Origin: CAWEHT01 sp963808455
GTDB taxonomy: Bacteria; Chloroflexota; Anaerolineae; CG2-30-64-16
Assembly: GCA_963808455.1 (NCBI GenBank)
Contig: CAWEHT010000365.1
Span: 1-19,891, forward strand
Direction of reading: 5' to 3'
Length of the DNA stretch: 19,891 nt
Part shown: one piece after another, positions 6,088 to 16,467 of the stretch
Position numbering within the stretch: the stretch's first letter is position 1
Layout: each line of letters begins with the position of its first letter
The notes under the pieces: generated by a model
Told to the model about the DNA's origin: nothing
The model's database searches: none
What the model saw: the letters and a program-made list of their open reading frames with translations, nothing else
Position numbers and translations under genes: made by a program

Positions 6088-8202
6088 ATGGCGAAATTCA
6101 TCTTGCGACGGGTGCTCCTCATGCTGTTGACCATGCTGCTGGTCTCGGTAGCTGTGTTTGCCATCACGACAGCGGCGCCCGGCAACGTGGCCCGCAACGT
6201 CCTGGGCATTCAGGTCACGGCAGAGCAAGAAGCCTCCTTTCTGGCCCAGAACGGCCTCGACAGGCCGATTTATGAACGCTACCTCTACTGGTTGGTTGGC
6301 ACCGACTGGAAGGCAACCGGTCAAATTGGCTTGCCTCTGCGGAAGATCATCACGCCTGAAGGTTTCGAAGAATGGTGGGCCGTCGAAAAGGATGGCTCCC
6401 TGGTTCAATGGAAGCTTGACGGCGACAACCTGATCGCCATGCAGCGCCAGCCAGACGGCTCGACCTTGGACAAGCCGGACAATACCCGTTGGCAGGCCCA
6501 GAACCCGGTGATCGAGGCAGCGCGCCTGGAGAAGTACCGGGCCCAGGTGTCGGCAGACGCCCAGCTCACCGCACCGGCTCGCCAGGCCATCCTGCAATCC
6601 TTGGATAGCATCCTCGTAATCCTGCACAGCAAGGATCAGAGCCAGAGTGCGCTGCTCGCCGCGCTGGTGAAACCTGAAAGCGCTTTGACCGCCTTGCAGG
6701 ATCCGAATGCGCCCCAAGAAGAGCAAGGGCTTCAGAAAGCCACTGCAAGCGTAGCGAGCAACGATACATTGCTCGAGGCCGCGACCGACTACCAGAGATT
6801 GACCGCTCCCACAGCCAGCGAGCTTAGTCCAAGCGACCTGCAGTTTATGGCGGGGCAGATTAACGGCGCCTCGGCCGCCCTGCACGATGTTGACGCCGCA
6901 AGCGCGGCCAAGCTGGCGCAAGCGTACAAGAGCCTGACGGCCGGCGACGCCCGCACGGCTGGCGTGACCCTGGCAAGTGTTATGCCCACCCTCACGCGAC
7001 TCACGGGCAATCTCGGCTCCTTTGCAGACGCCATTCAGAATGCGAACTACTCGGCGGCGGCACAGGTGTTGCGCGACTTGAGCGACCCGGCCAAGACTCC
7101 GTTCGATGCCACGCAGATGATGGTCATGCCGTCCACGCTTCAGGCGTTGGCCGACGCGCAGGATGACGCCGACCCAAAGGTGGGAGACCCGCTGCTGCAA
7201 GGCGTGACGAGCCTGAAGGCCGGGAAAGAAGCCGATGCGCGAAAGGCTCTTGGACGAACCGCCGATGTTCTAAGCAGCGCCGGCCTGGTCATCGCTCGCA
7301 CCGATGCGGCCCGAGAGGCCCGAGTCGCCAGGACCTTCTGGGGCGTAGATCAGCAGAACCACGCCGTGCTGTGGGAAACGGGCGGCGGCCAGGTAGTCTG
7401 GACATTCATACAAGGTACCGGCTGGGCGGCCAGCACCGGCGGCCCCGTGGACTATATTCCACTCCAACAGGGCCTGCTCCGGGGAGACCCCGGTATATCC
7501 TTGCGAACGGGACGCCCAGTTGCCGATTTGCTGTTTCTGCGGCTGCGGAACTCGCTGGTGTTGGCCGGCACGGCTTTCGTGATCGTGATGCCGCTGGCTT
7601 TGATCCTGGGCATCATCGCCGGGTTGAACGAGGGTAAACCGTTGGACCGGATCCTGTCCATCGGCGGCATGATGTTCTCCGTGACGCCTGAATTCGCCAC
7701 AGGCATCTTCTTGATCCTGATCTTTGCCTTCTGGCTAAAGCTGGTGCCTGGCGCTACGGTGTTCGGCGAGAAAGCGCCGTGGAGCGAGCCGAGCATGCTC
7801 ATCTTGCCCGTGCTCACCCTGACGCTGATCGAATTGGGCTATGTGCTGCGCATCACTCGTGCCAGCATGGTGGATGTGATGAAGGCGCCGTACATTCGTA
7901 CTGCGTTTCTCAAGGGCTTGCCTTACCGGCGCGTCGTCTTCAAGCACGCGCTTCGCAATGCATTGATGGCCCCCATCACCGTCATCATGCTGCACGTCAA
8001 CTGGCTTCTGGGAGGGATCGTCATCGTCGAGGTCATCTTCGGGTATCCAGGCCTCGGCAGCTATCTGTTGGACTCGTCGTTGTTCAAGGATTACAACGCC
8101 ATCGAGGCCGGCGCGATGGTCCTGGTAATCGTCGCGGTCGGAACCCAGTTGCTGGCTGACATCATCTACACGTTTATCAACCCGCGCATCCGTTATGCAT
8201 GA
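6088..8202 (+). CDS. DppB-type ABC permease with a ~390-residue extracytoplasmic insertion
   Basis: Inner-membrane permease, 704 residues against the usual 300-340. Residues 1-75 are a normal DppB start: LRRVLLMLLTMLLVSVAVFA membrane helix, APGN, then LDRPIYERYLYWL. In typical DppB this continues at once to GDxGxSLxxGxPV. Here that motif (GDPGISLRTGRPV) comes only at about residue 466, followed by five membrane helices, the EAA-type loop KGLPYRRVVFKHALRNALMAP (about 610-630) and GYPGLG. The insertion has two similar aromatic beta-rich halves, WWAVEKDGSLVQWKLDGD (about 94-111) and FWGVDQQNHAVLWETGGG (about 413-430), flanking about 270 mostly helical residues without membrane helices. By topology it lies outside, facing the binding protein. 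No frameshift in 2.1 kb. AAGGA lies nine bases upstream of ATG. It forms the channel with the next gene. Confidence 0.88.
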   Translation: MAKFILRRVLLMLLTMLLVSVAVFAITTAAPGNVARNVLGIQVTAEQEASFLAQNGLDRPIYERYLYWLVGTDWKATGQIGLPLRKIITPEGFEEWWAVEKDGSLVQWKLDGDNLIAMQRQPDGSTLDKPDNTRWQAQNPVIEAARLEKYRAQVSADAQLTAPARQAILQSLDSILVILHSKDQSQSALLAALVKPESALTALQDPNAPQEEQGLQKATASVASNDTLLEAATDYQRLTAPTASELSPSDLQFMAGQINGASAALHDVDAASAAKLAQAYKSLTAGDARTAGVTLASVMPTLTRLTGNLGSFADAIQNANYSAAAQVLRDLSDPAKTPFDATQMMVMPSTLQALADAQDDADPKVGDPLLQGVTSLKAGKEADARKALGRTADVLSSAGLVIARTDAAREARVARTFWGVDQQNHAVLWETGGGQVVWTFIQGTGWAASTGGPVDYIPLQQGLLRGDPGISLRTGRPVADLLFLRLRNSLVLAGTAFVIVMPLALILGIIAGLNEGKPLDRILSIGGMMFSVTPEFATGIFLILIFAFWLKLVPGATVFGEKAPWSEPSMLILPVLTLTLIELGYVLRITRASMVDVMKAPYIRTAFLKGLPYRRVVFKHALRNALMAPITVIMLHVNWLLGGIVIVEVIFGYPGLGSYLLDSSLFKDYNAIEAGAMVLVIVAVGTQLLADIIYTFINPRIRYA

Positions 8203-8259
8203 CGCTGCAAGTCGCTTGTTGTGAGCGGGTGACGTGCGCCCTACCGAAGCGAGTGACCC

Positions 8260-9183
8260 ATGACCGTAGCCGAACAAACCGCGCCTGTGGCCGCCCTCCC
8301 ACCTTTACACCGGCGCGTCTTGGGAGGGCTGTCCGTTCTGTTCTCCTCGAAAACCGCCGTGATCGGGCTCACTATTGTGCTCTTCTGGATCGTGGCGTCT
8401 ATTGCTGCACCCTTGCTTACGCAATATGGCCCGGACGCTCAAGACTACACGGCACAGAACTCAGGCCCATCTGCAGCGCATTTCCTGGGCACCGACGACC
8501 TGGGCCGAGATGTCTGGTCACGCCTGCTTTATGGCGGGCGGGTCGTGCTGGTGGAGCTGCCGATCAACGAGCACCTGTGGCTGCCGATAGGCACGGCCGT
8601 ATGGGGTGTGCTGCTGGGGCTGCTTATCGGGGCTACGCTGGGCTTGATGGGAGGCTACCTGGGCGGATGGATCGACGAGGTGGTGATGCGCATATTGGAC
8701 GCGATGATGGCTTTTCCCGTCATCCTGCTCTACATGATCATCATTGCTGCCGTCGGCGCTTCGGCCACCAACGTCGTGCTTGCCATAGCTATCGTCGGCA
8801 CGCCCGGGATCGCGCGCCTGGTGCGCAGCCTGGCCCTCGACATCCGGACCCGTGACTACATACGTGCCGCCGAACTACGAGCCGAGAAGCCGTTTTTCAT
8901 CATGTTCGTCGAGATCTTGCCCAACGCCCGGGGACCGATCATCATCGATGCGATGCTGCGCATCGGCTACGCGATCTTTGCGATGGGCACCTTGGGCTTC
9001 CTGGGGCTGGGCCTGCCGCCACCGTCACCCGATTGGGGCAGCATGGTGTCCACAGGCCGGCGGTACATCCTGTCAGGCAGCCCATGGGCAGCGCTCTTTC
9101 CCGCGCTGGCAATTGCGACCCTCGTCGTGGGCTTCAACCTGCTGGCCGATGGACTGCGCGAAGAATCTCTGCGTTATCAGTAA
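8260..9183 (+). CDS. DppC-type ABC transporter permease
   Basis: Second membrane subunit of the family-5 importer, 307 residues, normal length. It has the OppC N-terminal helix (SSKTAVIGLTIVLFWIVASI), the motif HFLGTDDLGRDVWSRLLYGGR that marks DppC/OppC, a series of membrane helices and the cytoplasmic EAA-like loop (TRDYIRAAELRAEKPFFIMF, then EILPNARGPIII) that contacts the ATPase. Downstream are the GFLGLGLPPPSPDWGSM and LREESLRYQ signatures. A small difference is a polar ELPINEHLWLPIG stretch before the third helix, where family members usually have a hydrophobic run. The gene starts 57 bases after the dppB stop with no strong ribosome binding site (only GCGAG), so coupling is uncertain. 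No frameshift. Confidence 0.9.
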   Translation: MTVAEQTAPVAALPPLHRRVLGGLSVLFSSKTAVIGLTIVLFWIVASIAAPLLTQYGPDAQDYTAQNSGPSAAHFLGTDDLGRDVWSRLLYGGRVVLVELPINEHLWLPIGTAVWGVLLGLLIGATLGLMGGYLGGWIDEVVMRILDAMMAFPVILLYMIIIAAVGASATNVVLAIAIVGTPGIARLVRSLALDIRTRDYIRAAELRAEKPFFIMFVEILPNARGPIIIDAMLRIGYAIFAMGTLGFLGLGLPPPSPDWGSMVSTGRRYILSGSPWAALFPALAIATLVVGFNLLADGLREESLRYQ

Positions 9184-9205
9184 AGCTGCAAAACTGGAGG
9201 TACGC

Positions 9206-11308
<2,103 letters not shown>

Positions 11309-11321
11309 AGAGAGGGCAAGC

Positions 11322-11978
11322 ATGATTGTCAGAGACTACATGACAAAGCATCCAGTGATGATCGAGTCGGGACGGTCCGTCGTCGAAGCCCAGGCCATCA
11401 TGGCGGAAACCGGGGTCCGGCACCTGCCCGTCGTCGAGGAAGGCAAACGGCTCGTGGGCCTGGTCACGCAGGAGACGTTGCGCATCCATCCAAACCGCTT
11501 GAGCAGCCTTAACGTCTGGGAGATCACCCGCTTTCTGTCTGAAATGACCGTCAAGGATGCCATGGTCAGAGGCAAGGACGTGGTCACCATCGGGCCAAAT
11601 GCCACCATCGAGGAAGCGGCGCAGGTCATGGTCGACCGCAAAGTCGGCTGCTTGCCGGTGCTGGAAGAAGGCATCGTCGTCGGCATCCTCACCGATATTG
11701 ACATGATGGCGCATTTGATGGAGTTGATGTCCGCTCAAACTCCGGGCGTGCGCACGACCGTCCGCATGGACAGCGACAAGGCTGGCGAACTGGCAAAGCT
11801 GGTAGCCGCGGTGGCCGCACAGGGTTGGCCCATCGTTGCCTTGGGTGGAGCAGTTGCTCCCAGGGATCCCAGCAAGTGGGACGCAGTGATCAAGCTGAGC
11901 GGCATCCCAAAGGAGAAGGTCGTCGCCGTCCTGGGCAGCGTGAAAGGTCAGCAGATCATCGACGTGCGCGAGGTGTAG
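11322..11978 (+). CDS. AcuB-like protein with paired CBS domains
   Basis: Soluble 218-residue protein. The first CBS motif starts at the N-terminus (VRDYMTKHPVMIESGRSVVEAQAIM, here given as its two ends: VRDYMTKHPV and VEAQAIM) and includes GVRHLPVVEEGKRLVGLVT. The second runs from about residue 75 (VKDAMVRGKDVVTI) to VGILTDIDMM near 125. The last 80 residues have an ACT-like pattern (ELAKLVAAVAAQGWPIVAL), giving the CBS-CBS-ACT order of AcuB. CBS pairs bind adenine nucleotides and sense energy or, in some importers, ionic strength. The start follows the ATPase stop by 13 bases, with AGAGAGGG as ribosome binding site, so it is very likely co-transcribed with the transporter. A role in gating or regulating the importer is inferred from position only. 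No frameshift. Confidence 0.85.
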   Translation: MIVRDYMTKHPVMIESGRSVVEAQAIMAETGVRHLPVVEEGKRLVGLVTQETLRIHPNRLSSLNVWEITRFLSEMTVKDAMVRGKDVVTIGPNATIEEAAQVMVDRKVGCLPVLEEGIVVGILTDIDMMAHLMELMSAQTPGVRTTVRMDSDKAGELAKLVAAVAAQGWPIVALGGAVAPRDPSKWDAVIKLSGIPKEKVVAVLGSVKGQQIIDVREV

Positions 11979-12289
11979 CGGCACAGCGGCCTGGAGCGCA
12001 TGATTCCGGCCCCGGACACTAAAGATCGCAAGATAGAAGCGTGGCCCGAGGATTGCCCCTATCCTGGGGCTCTTCGAGGGTTCGCTGCAATAGTGCGCAG
12101 CCTCCCGGCGCCACGGGTCAGGCCTGCCTGCGCAGTCTGACTTGACAGTCTGTGGCGGACCACCCTACGCGTGCCGCTGGCTGCGCTGCAGTCGCCCCTA
12201 TGTGCTCTCAGTCGCTGCAGGGCCCAGGCAGCGCCCTCTTCGCCGTCCCGTTATTGCTGAGGTTTCAACACACCGGGCTTCCCACCCGA
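11979..12289. other. Intergenic gap between convergent genes
   Basis: Apart from one weak hairpin and a CAGTCTG direct repeat (two copies within 20 bases near 12,134-12,153) I see no gene, RNA or regulatory structure here. Confidence 0.5.
12055..12070. terminator. Possible weak terminator after the transporter operon
   Basis: GCCCC-TATCCT-GGGGC forms a 5-bp GC stem with a six-base loop, followed by TCTT only. It sits about 75 bases after the CBS gene, in the gap between convergent genes. Confidence 0.3.
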
Positions 12290-14312
12290 TCACGGCCCCC
12301 AGGAAAGGCATTCGTTCTGCCAGTCACCTCCGAACCCTGTGGGCACGTCGATCAGCTTGCGCACGTTGCTGCCATCGGCATTCATCAGCCAGATGCCCCA
12401 GGTCCCGCCACGATCTGAGGCAAAGGCTATCGTGTTGCCATCTGGCGAGAACGTAGGGCCAAAGTCATTGCTGGCGCTGTTGGTCAGATTGTGGTTCGTG
12501 CCGCTGCCGGCCTCAGACACGCTATAGACTTGCAAGTTGCCCGTGCCCGGCGACTGGTAAAGTAAGAGCCCCGCGGCGCTGCTGCAGGCACGGTCATGCG
12601 GATCCCTGGTCAGTGCGACGGGCTGGCCGGCGTAGGCGCCATTGATACTGACAGCCAGGATGCCGCAGGTACCCGGTGCGCCCCATGCACCCTCGCAGCC
12701 GGTGTAGGCGATGCTCCCATTGTCCAGCCACACTGGGTAGCTGCCTTGCACTTGTTGCCCCCCGCCCGAAATGCCCGTCCCAGTCGCCTGGTGGGCAGAG
12801 CCCGGCAAGGTAAACAGGGTGGTCGGACGCCCGCTGCCGTAGGCGGCATCGTAGACAATATTCTGGCAATCAGAGGACCAGTGCGGGTAGCTGTCTTCCG
12901 TGTGATTGCTGACCTGTGTTTCGCCGGTCCCGTTCAGATAAATGGAAAAAAGGTCGCCTTTGTCGCCGGCCTTCGTGTGAAAGACGACCTGGCCGTCGCC
13001 GCACACATGGGACTGCCAGGCGTTTGCAAAAACGTTAGAAATCTGGCCACTGGCAACACTAATGGCCATGACGTCGGTCGTACCGCCGTCAGCCTGGGCG
13101 AACACGATGTGGCCCGAAAGGTTCTCGGTCGCGGGGGTCGGCGCCGGGGTGGCAGCGGCCTGAAGGCTACCGGCAGGCTGGGCCGTCCCCGCGCCGCCCC
13201 CAGAGGCCGGCGGAGGCGGTGTTATCGTGTCTGAGAGCTGCGTGCTGCTGGCCACCTCTGCCGCTGCTGCGCCTGCCGTGGCGGAGGCTGCGATCGCGGC
13301 TGCCTGGGCTGTCGCTGCCGCCCCTGCCGTGGCCGAGGCCGCCGCGGCAGCAGCCTCGACGGTAGCAACCTGCGCCTGGCGGGTGGCGTCCGTGCTGGCG
13401 GCAAGCCCGGTCGCCGCGACCTGAGCCTGTTGCGTGCCCGCAGCCACGACTGCGGCCTCCTGCGTTGCCTGAGCCGAGACCTGGCCGGCCTGCGCGGTTT
13501 CCTGCCCCGATAAGGCACCCCCCGTGGCCGCCACGCTCACTGCCTGCGTGAAGGCCGCTGCCCCTGCCTGCGCGGTAGCCGAAGCCTCCGCGGCAGCACG
13601 CGACACGTGTGCCGGCTGCGGCCTCGATCCCCTGTTCGGCGATCGATGTGGCCTGCACCGCGGCCACGACGGTCCCCTGTTCATCGGGCTTCTGAGCCGG
13701 TGACGCTGTGACCACCGAGATGGCTGCGGGCGTCGGCGCCTGCTGCCCCGTTCCTGCGCCATGTAGGCCAAGGTAGCCCACCCCTGCTACGGCAACAACG
13801 ACTACGACCGCGAGCGCAGCGAGCCACGGGCCCCGTCGCGTCGGCGACGAGGGGGCCTTCATTGTGGCTTGCTGGAATGACGAAGGGGTGCGCGACCGCG
13901 CATCCAACGACTCGGCGCGTGTTGCCGCCTCGGCTGAACCTGACGGCGGGATGTGGGTTGTGCCCTCGGCGATCTCACTGTGCTCCAAACCCAGGGTAGT
14001 CTCCCAGGCGGCAATCATGTCGGTCACAGTCGGCCAGCGGTCTGAAGGCTGCTTGGCCAGCGCCCGCAAGATAACCTTGGCAGCGGCCGGTGGCAAGGAA
14101 GTATTGAGCGCAGTCGGATCAGGCACAGGCTGGTTTAGTTGCGCATCCCGCAGGCGGTCAAGGGTTGTGGTGCCCTGGCCTTGTTCGCCCGAGAAGGGCC
14201 GCTGGCCCGTGACCATCTCGTACAGAACAACTCCCAGGCTGTAGATATCACTGCAACGATCGATGGGCCGGCCCATGATCTGCTCAGGGCTCATGTACAC
14301 GGGGGTGCCGGC
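12290..14312 (-). CDS. Membrane Ser/Thr protein kinase with PD40 beta-propeller, truncated and frameshifted
   Basis: PknB-type receptor kinase whose N-terminal part is missing. Reading from the junction: GTPVYMSPEQ (activation segment and P+1 loop), DIYSLGVVLYEM (subdomain IX), RALAKQPSDRWPT (subdomain XI), a polar linker, then one membrane helix (WLAALAVVVVVAVAGVGYLG). After this comes an Ala/Gln/Thr-rich stalk of about 150 residues, a Pro/Gly-rich hinge and a TolB-like propeller with PD40 repeats, e.g. PTFSPDGNTIAFASDRGG and WLMNADGSNVRKL. The N-lobe, the catalytic HRD and DFG motifs are absent because the DNA changes identity there. One indel near 13,605-13,612 shifts frame between EQGIEAAAGT and VSRAAAEASAT. 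The intact protein would phosphorylate cytoplasmic targets under control of an external sensor domain; ligand unknown. Convergent with the transporter operon. Confidence 0.8.
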
Positions 14313-14324
14313 GATCCCCGCTCA
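14309..14324. other. Junction between two unrelated sequences (probable contig chimera)
   Basis: The kinase loses all recognisable upstream sequence here, in mid-catalytic domain, while the TetR gene on the other side reads to a TGA at 14,324-14,322. No insertion sequence, integrase, tRNA or attachment site is visible. Protein style and indel density also change here. Confidence 0.65.
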
Positions 14325-14993
14325 GCGACGGGGCTTTAGTTTAGGCGCCGGTGGGAAGAAGCCGCGTATGCATCCGTCGCTGGCGATGGTGATCGCCCGG
14401 TCCAAGTCGTAGTTCTTGTTGTAGTAGCTCTCGAGAGCGAGGATGCGCGCGATGCCCATCACTGCCCCGGGCGGTGATGTCCGGGGCCACGAACGTGTGC
14501 CCGTAGCGACTCTCCACCTGCAGCCACACGTCGCCGAGGCGGTCCATGGCGACGGCGAAGTTCTCGTTGTAGAAGCGACGGGCGGTCCGGGGATCGCCGA
14601 AGAGCACGACCCAGAAGGGGGATGACCTCCTTGAGGGTCGAAATGAGCTGACGGTGGAGACCGTTCGAACTTGTCGAGCTGAGGCGCTGGGCGTCAAGGG
14701 CTCGTCCCGGTCGATTGTCTCGGCGGCCACGACGAGGCTGTCGACCGCTTCACGGAGGGGTTCCACCACGGCCTCGAAGAACAGCTGATCCTTGCTCTCG
14801 AAGTGCCGGTAGATCACCCCCTCGCTGATTTCGGCGTGTTGGGCGATGATCTTGATCGTCGTGCCGTTGAGATCGCCGGTCTCGCTGAAGGCTTTTCGGG
14901 CCGCCTTGAGTATCGAGCGCTTGCACACGTCGGCCCTCATACGCCGGGCGACGGGCGCCTCGGTCGTGCCGCGCCCCGGGTGGCCTTGGGCAT
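14322..14993 (-). CDS. TetR-family transcriptional regulator, frameshifted
   Basis: One-component repressor acting as a dimer on DNA. From the ATG at 14,993 the start reads MPKATRGAARP; a frame change leads into VARRMRADVCKRSILKAARK. The helix-turn-helix is unmistakable: TTIKIIAQHAEISEGVIYRH followed by FESKDQLFFEAVV. The ligand-binding part is spread over several frames: LISTLKEVIP, then FWVVLFGDPRTARRFYNENF, then VMGIARILALESYYNKNYD and SDGCIRGFFPPAP. Indels fall at a CCCCC run near 14,615 and a GGGG run near 14,468. In the last frame the stop is TGA 14,324-14,322; another frame stops at 14,341. The open frame extends upstream to 15,162, but that part does not look like TetR. It is divergent from the amidohydrolase gene and probably regulates it. 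Confidence 0.75.
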
Positions 14994-15224
14994 CTGAGGT
15001 CCTCGATTCGCTCGCACATTGGACGGCACCCTCCAACAATAAGGCATGTCCCCGCGGGGAACGGGGAGCGACAGGTAGACCATGCTCCCCTTCGCTCCCT
15101 ACGTGTACACGGCAGGTCCGGCGCCCGCTCTGGTGGCGGCCTTCGCCGCCGCCATGTATCATAAAGTAAGCGTTCGGGTTACTTTGTGCGGTTCGATCGG
15201 GATCGCCCGTAGAGGAGGGTTTTG
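14994..15224. other. Divergent regulatory region between tetR and the amidohydrolase gene
   Basis: No gene is supported here. It contains a TetR-type palindrome near the amidohydrolase start and an AGAGGAGGG ribosome binding site (15,211-15,219) before its ATG. I found no convincing -35/-10 pair on either strand. Confidence 0.5.
15163..15185. promoter_or_regulatory. Candidate TetR operator
   Basis: Perfect 7-base arms AAAGTAA (15,163-15,169) and TTACTTT (15,179-15,185) around a 9-base centre. The 23-base span and its place between divergent tetR and its probable target gene fit a TetR operator. It ends 39 bases before the amidohydrolase ATG. Confidence 0.5.
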
Positions 15225-16417
15225 ATGACGCTCACCTGGTTCGTCTCGGTCGACGACCATCTGATTGAGCCGGCCCGGCTCTGGCAAGAGCGCCTCCCGG
15301 CCCAGTAGCGGGTGCCGGTAACCACATCGTGCACGACGGCGACTCGGAGTTCTGGGCGTACGAGGACCGTCAGATCGTCACCACCGGCCTCAACGCCGTG
15401 GCCGGCAAGCGGCGCGAGGAGTTCTCGCCGGAGCCGATCACGTACGATGACATGCGCGGTGCTGCGCGGCGGAGCGGGTGGCCGACATCAACCGCGGATC
15501 CGTCCTTTCCTCCCTCCTCTTTCCCTCGTTCCCGCGCTACTGCGGGCAGGTGTTCCACGAGGCGAACGACAAGGAGCTGGCTTCTCTGTGCATTCAGGCC
15601 TGGAACGACTCATCCTGGAGGAGTTCGCCGACGCCTACCCGGGCCGGTTCATCCCCATGATGCTCATTCCGTGATCCCCGCCGCGGTGGGCGAGATCGAG
15701 CGAACAGCCGCTCTCGGCGCCAAGTCGATCGCCTTCTCGGAAGCCCCCCACCAAGCTCAAGTTGCCGTCCATCCACACCGACTACTGGGATCCGGTGTTC
15801 CGCTGTGCCGAGGAGACCGGGCTCGTCCTCTCAATGCACGTGGGGTCCTCGTCGAACATGATCAAGACCTCTGACGACATGCCGACGCTGGCCGCCATGG
15901 CCTACGGTGCCCCCGTCAACCAGGCAGGGGCCCTGCTCGACTGGCTTTTCAGCGGCAACTTCGAGCGCTTCCCAAAGCTGAAGATCGCCCTGTCGGAGGG
16001 TCCCATCGGTTGGATCCCCTACTTCTTCGAGAAGGCCGAACAGGTCGTCGACAAGCAGCGATTCTGGGCGTCCCGGTTCGACATCGACCTGAACCCGAAT
16101 CATCGACCGCGGTGAGGCCAAGAAAGAAGGCCGCTTCTCTCTGGACACCGACATTCGCCGCCTCTTCCACGATCACGTCTACGGCACGTTCATAGAGGAC
16201 TTCGCCGGGATCCGTCTTCTCGACGTCATCGGCGAGGACAACGTCATGCTCGAGTGCGACTACCCGCACTCGGACTGACGTGGCCGAGTCGATGAACCTG
16301 GCCCGCAAATGGCTCGGTCATCTCCCCGAAGACGTCCAGCACAAGATCGCCATCGGCAACGCAGCCAGGGTCTACAACTTCACCCCGGCTGATCCGGCCA
16401 CCATCGCCCTCACCTGA
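15225..16417 (+). CDS. Amidohydrolase family 2 (metal-dependent hydrolase/decarboxylase), many frameshifts
   Basis: TIM-barrel metalloenzyme of the Amidohydro_2 family (COG2159), hydrolases and non-oxidative decarboxylases, here about 395 residues once frames are joined. The ATG has AGAGGAGGG in front. Recognisable segments in order: VSVDDHLIEP (N-terminal metal-binding pair), IVHDGDSEFWAYEDR, VLSSLLFPSFPRYCGQVF, FADAYPGRFIPMMLIP, TAALGAKSIAFSEAP, DYWDPVFRCAEETGLVLSMH (metal His), ERFPKLKIALSEGPIGWIP, LLDVIGEDNVMLECDYPHSD (active-site Asp) and NAARVYNFTPADP. At least six indels separate these, for example at a C6 run near 15,746-15,751, at a TAG near 15,306 and at a TGA near 16,276. Order and motifs are complete, so the gene is probably intact in the cell. 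Its partners are TetR, a CoA-transferase and an alcohol dehydrogenase. Substrate unknown. Confidence 0.75.
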
Positions 16418-16467
16418 ACGGCGAGAGCAGTGGGGATCGTCGGAGACAAGGCAGAACAGACCCTTTG

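Noticed and set aside
8852..9205. Upstream extension of the double ATPase into dppC
   Set aside because: The extension is the dppC gene read in another frame; GGAGGT before GTG 9,206 and the protein alignment set the start.
12000..12140. A 46-codon frame (MIPAPDTKDRK...) after the CBS gene
   Set aside because: TGGAG lies too close to the ATG, there is no recognisable motif, and it overlaps the hairpin; no support for a real gene.
12134..12153. CAGTCTG direct repeat, two copies
   Set aside because: Seven bases twice is expected by chance; no transposase or attachment context.
13222..13620. Ala-rich frames on both strands over the kinase stalk
   Set aside because: They are shadows of the GC-rich repetitive stalk; only the minus-strand frame links the kinase, helix and propeller.
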